A stretch of 5,664 nt of DNA, from the NCBI GenBank assembly GCA_003477185.1, contig DMTJ01000602.1:1-5664 (forward strand). The letters run 5' to 3'. The translations under genes and the position numbers were made by a program. This DNA is from Lentisphaeria bacterium (lineage in GTDB: Bacteria > Verrucomicrobiota > Lentisphaeria > JABSQK01 > UBA12247). This document shows positions 4,442 to 5,664 of the stretch, piece by piece (the stretch's first letter is position 1; each line of letters begins with the position of its first letter). The notes beneath the pieces were generated by a model that worked only from the letters and a program-made list of their open reading frames with translations, made no database searches and was not told the origin of the DNA.

Positions 4442-5664
4442 ATGCGCCTGCTGTCTCTCCTCTGTCTTTTCGCGGCCACCACGGCCTTCGCCAAGCCCAA
4501 TATCGTAATGGTGATTACGGATGACCAAGGCTACGGCGATCTCGCTTGTCACGGCAACCCGGTGATCAAGACCCCGCATATCGACAAGCTCCACGGGGAA
4601 TCGACCAGTCTGACCAACTACCATGTGGCCCCTACCTGCTCGCCGACGCGGGCGGCGTTGCTGACCGGGCACTGGACCAACCGCACGGGTGTTTGGCACA
4701 CGATTAGGGGGCGCTCGATGTTGCGCGCTAACGAGATCACACTTGGTCAGCATCTTAAGGATGCTGGCTACCAGACCGGGATGTTCGGCAAGTGGCATCT
4801 TGGCGACACCTATCCTTACCGTCCTGAAGACCGAGGATTTACTGAAGTGTATCGCCACGGTGGCGGTGGCGTCGGCCAGACTCCGGACGTCTGGGATAAC
4901 TCATACTTCGATGGCAGCTATTTTCACAATAGCAAGATTGTGCCCGCGAAGGGCTTTTGCACGGACGTGTTCTTTGCGCAAGGCAATGCCTTTATTGCGG
5001 ACTCCGCGAAGGCTGGCAAGCCTTTCTTCGCCTACATTTCCCTAAACGCCCCTCACAGTCCATTGCATGCCCCACAAAAGTATCTGGACATGTACAAGGG
5101 CCAGAAAGCGAACATTGCTGCGTTCTTCGGCATGATTACGAATATTGATGACAATGTAGGCAAGACGCGGGACTTGCTGCAAGAACTGGGCGTTTCCAAT
5201 GACACCATTTTCATCTTCACCACGGATAATGGAACTGCCACTGGCCATCGTGTCTTCAACGCTGGCATGCGCGGTAAGAAGGGTAGCGAGTACGACGGTG
5301 GCCATCGGGTCCCGTTTATCGTGCATTGGCCAGCGGCCGGCTGGAACGTGAAGCACGGCGACCACACGCTCACTCACGCGATCGATATCGTGCCGACCCT
5401 GCTGGAAATTGCTGGCGGGAAGGCCCCAGAGGGCTACCAATTTGACGGGCTAGACATCCGCGCCTTGCTCGATCCGAAGGTCGATGCGGATTGGGCAGCC
5501 CGCTTTCTGGTGACCGATTCCCAGCGAGTGGTGGATCCGGTCATGTGGCGCCAGTCCTCGGTCATGTCCCAGCGCTTCCGTCTGATCAATGGCGAGGAAC
5601 TCTACGACATCGAGGCCGACCCCGGTCAGAAGACAAATATCGCGGAGCAGTACCCCGAGCAGTT
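4442..5664 (+). CDS. Exported S1-type (formylglycine) sulfatase, N-terminal 407 residues
   Basis: Hydrolyses a sulfate ester; the true substrate cannot be read from sequence. Residues 1-17 are a signal peptide ending AFA before KPNIV. The catalytic core follows: metal-binding Asp pair in ITDDQGYGD (27-28), the formylglycine site CSPTR with Cys66 to be converted by a sulfatase-modifying enzyme, then LTGHWTNRTGVW and FGKWHLG (Lys117, His119). NAPHSPLHAP (His205) and TTDNGT (Asp262, Asn263) supply further active-site residues, and GMRGKKGSEYDGGHRVPF is the conserved Lys-containing stretch around 275-292. All expected catalytic residues in this part are present and no frame break is seen. ELYDIEADPGQKTNIA (near 390) is the usual late motif, so the rest of the C-terminal domain lies beyond the right edge. 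The Cys-type site means it needs a formylglycine-generating enzyme elsewhere. Such enzymes are abundant in Verrucomicrobiota and Planctomycetota that degrade sulfated polysaccharides; that role is inferred. Confidence 0.96.
   Translation, partial: MRLLSLLCLFAATTAFAKPNIVMVITDDQGYGDLACHGNPVIKTPHIDKLHGESTSLTNYHVAPTCSPTRAALLTGHWTNRTGVWHTIRGRSMLRANEITLGQHLKDAGYQTGMFGKWHLGDTYPYRPEDRGFTEVYRHGGGGVGQTPDVWDNSYFDGSYFHNSKIVPAKGFCTDVFFAQGNAFIADSAKAGKPFFAYISLNAPHSPLHAPQKYLDMYKGQKANIAAFFGMITNIDDNVGKTRDLLQELGVSNDTIFIFTTDNGTATGHRVFNAGMRGKKGSEYDGGHRVPFIVHWPAAGWNVKHGDHTLTHAIDIVPTLLEIAGGKAPEGYQFDGLDIRALLDPKVDADWAARFLVTDSQRVVDPVMWRQSSVMSQRFRLINGEELYDIEADPGQKTNIAEQYPEQ

Noticed and set aside
4394..4858. Minus-strand open frame of 154 codons
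   Set aside because: It is antisense to the sulfatase catalytic N-terminus and its leader, with no recognisable domain.

Overview
This window looks like chromosomal DNA of a Verrucomicrobiota bacterium, possibly the Opitutae/Puniceicoccales side of the phylum. That is inferred, from recall rather than a search, from three things: a secreted S1-type formylglycine sulfatase, a small helix-rich/acidic-linker protein fused by a 1-base overlap to chorismate synthase, and a DUF3450-like periplasmic coiled-coil protein. The DNA is moderately GC-rich. I see no phage, plasmid or insertion-sequence gene, no RNA gene and no CRISPR array.

Layout. (1) 1-421, minus: 5' part of a secreted coiled-coil protein, cut by the left edge. 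(2) 422-656: divergent intergenic region with two outward-facing TTGACA boxes and an 11-bp stem between them. (3) 657-2194, plus: a two-gene unit, a 151-aa protein of unknown function and aroC (chorismate synthase), joined by TAATG. (4) About 2195-2476, minus: a decayed DUF523/TudS-type gene (my reading), with a stop codon, a lost cluster cysteine, an internal deletion and frameshifts. (5) 2479-3817, minus: three genes joined by ATGA overlaps, encoding an ECF sigma factor, a 94-aa single-pass membrane protein and a 163-aa exported helical protein. (6) 3857-4105, minus: a small histidine-rich lipoprotein just upstream of the sigma gene. (7) 4106-4441: divergent intergenic region with a 137-bp inverted-repeat element built of roughly 8-base TGAC units. 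(8) 4442 to the right edge, plus: the N-terminal 407 residues of an exported sulfatase.

How the genes may work together. The sigma, membrane and periplasmic genes have the architecture of a transmembrane-signalling ECF system. The small membrane protein has a basic N-terminal segment predicted to be cytoplasmic and a periplasmic tail with eleven acidic and no basic residues. The next gene encodes a basic, helical, exported protein. This resembles in outline the CnrH/CnrY/CnrX metal-sensing trio, but I see no sequence signature proving homology. The His-rich lipoprotein upstream would fit a metal or envelope-stress theme. The aroC unit is housekeeping (last step of the shikimate pathway). The sulfatase would be an exported hydrolase acting on sulfated substrates.

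The most interesting items are the three-gene sigma module, the octamer-based inverted repeat at 4214-4350 and the DUF523 remnant at 2195-2476. All family assignments come from reading motifs by eye; no search was run.
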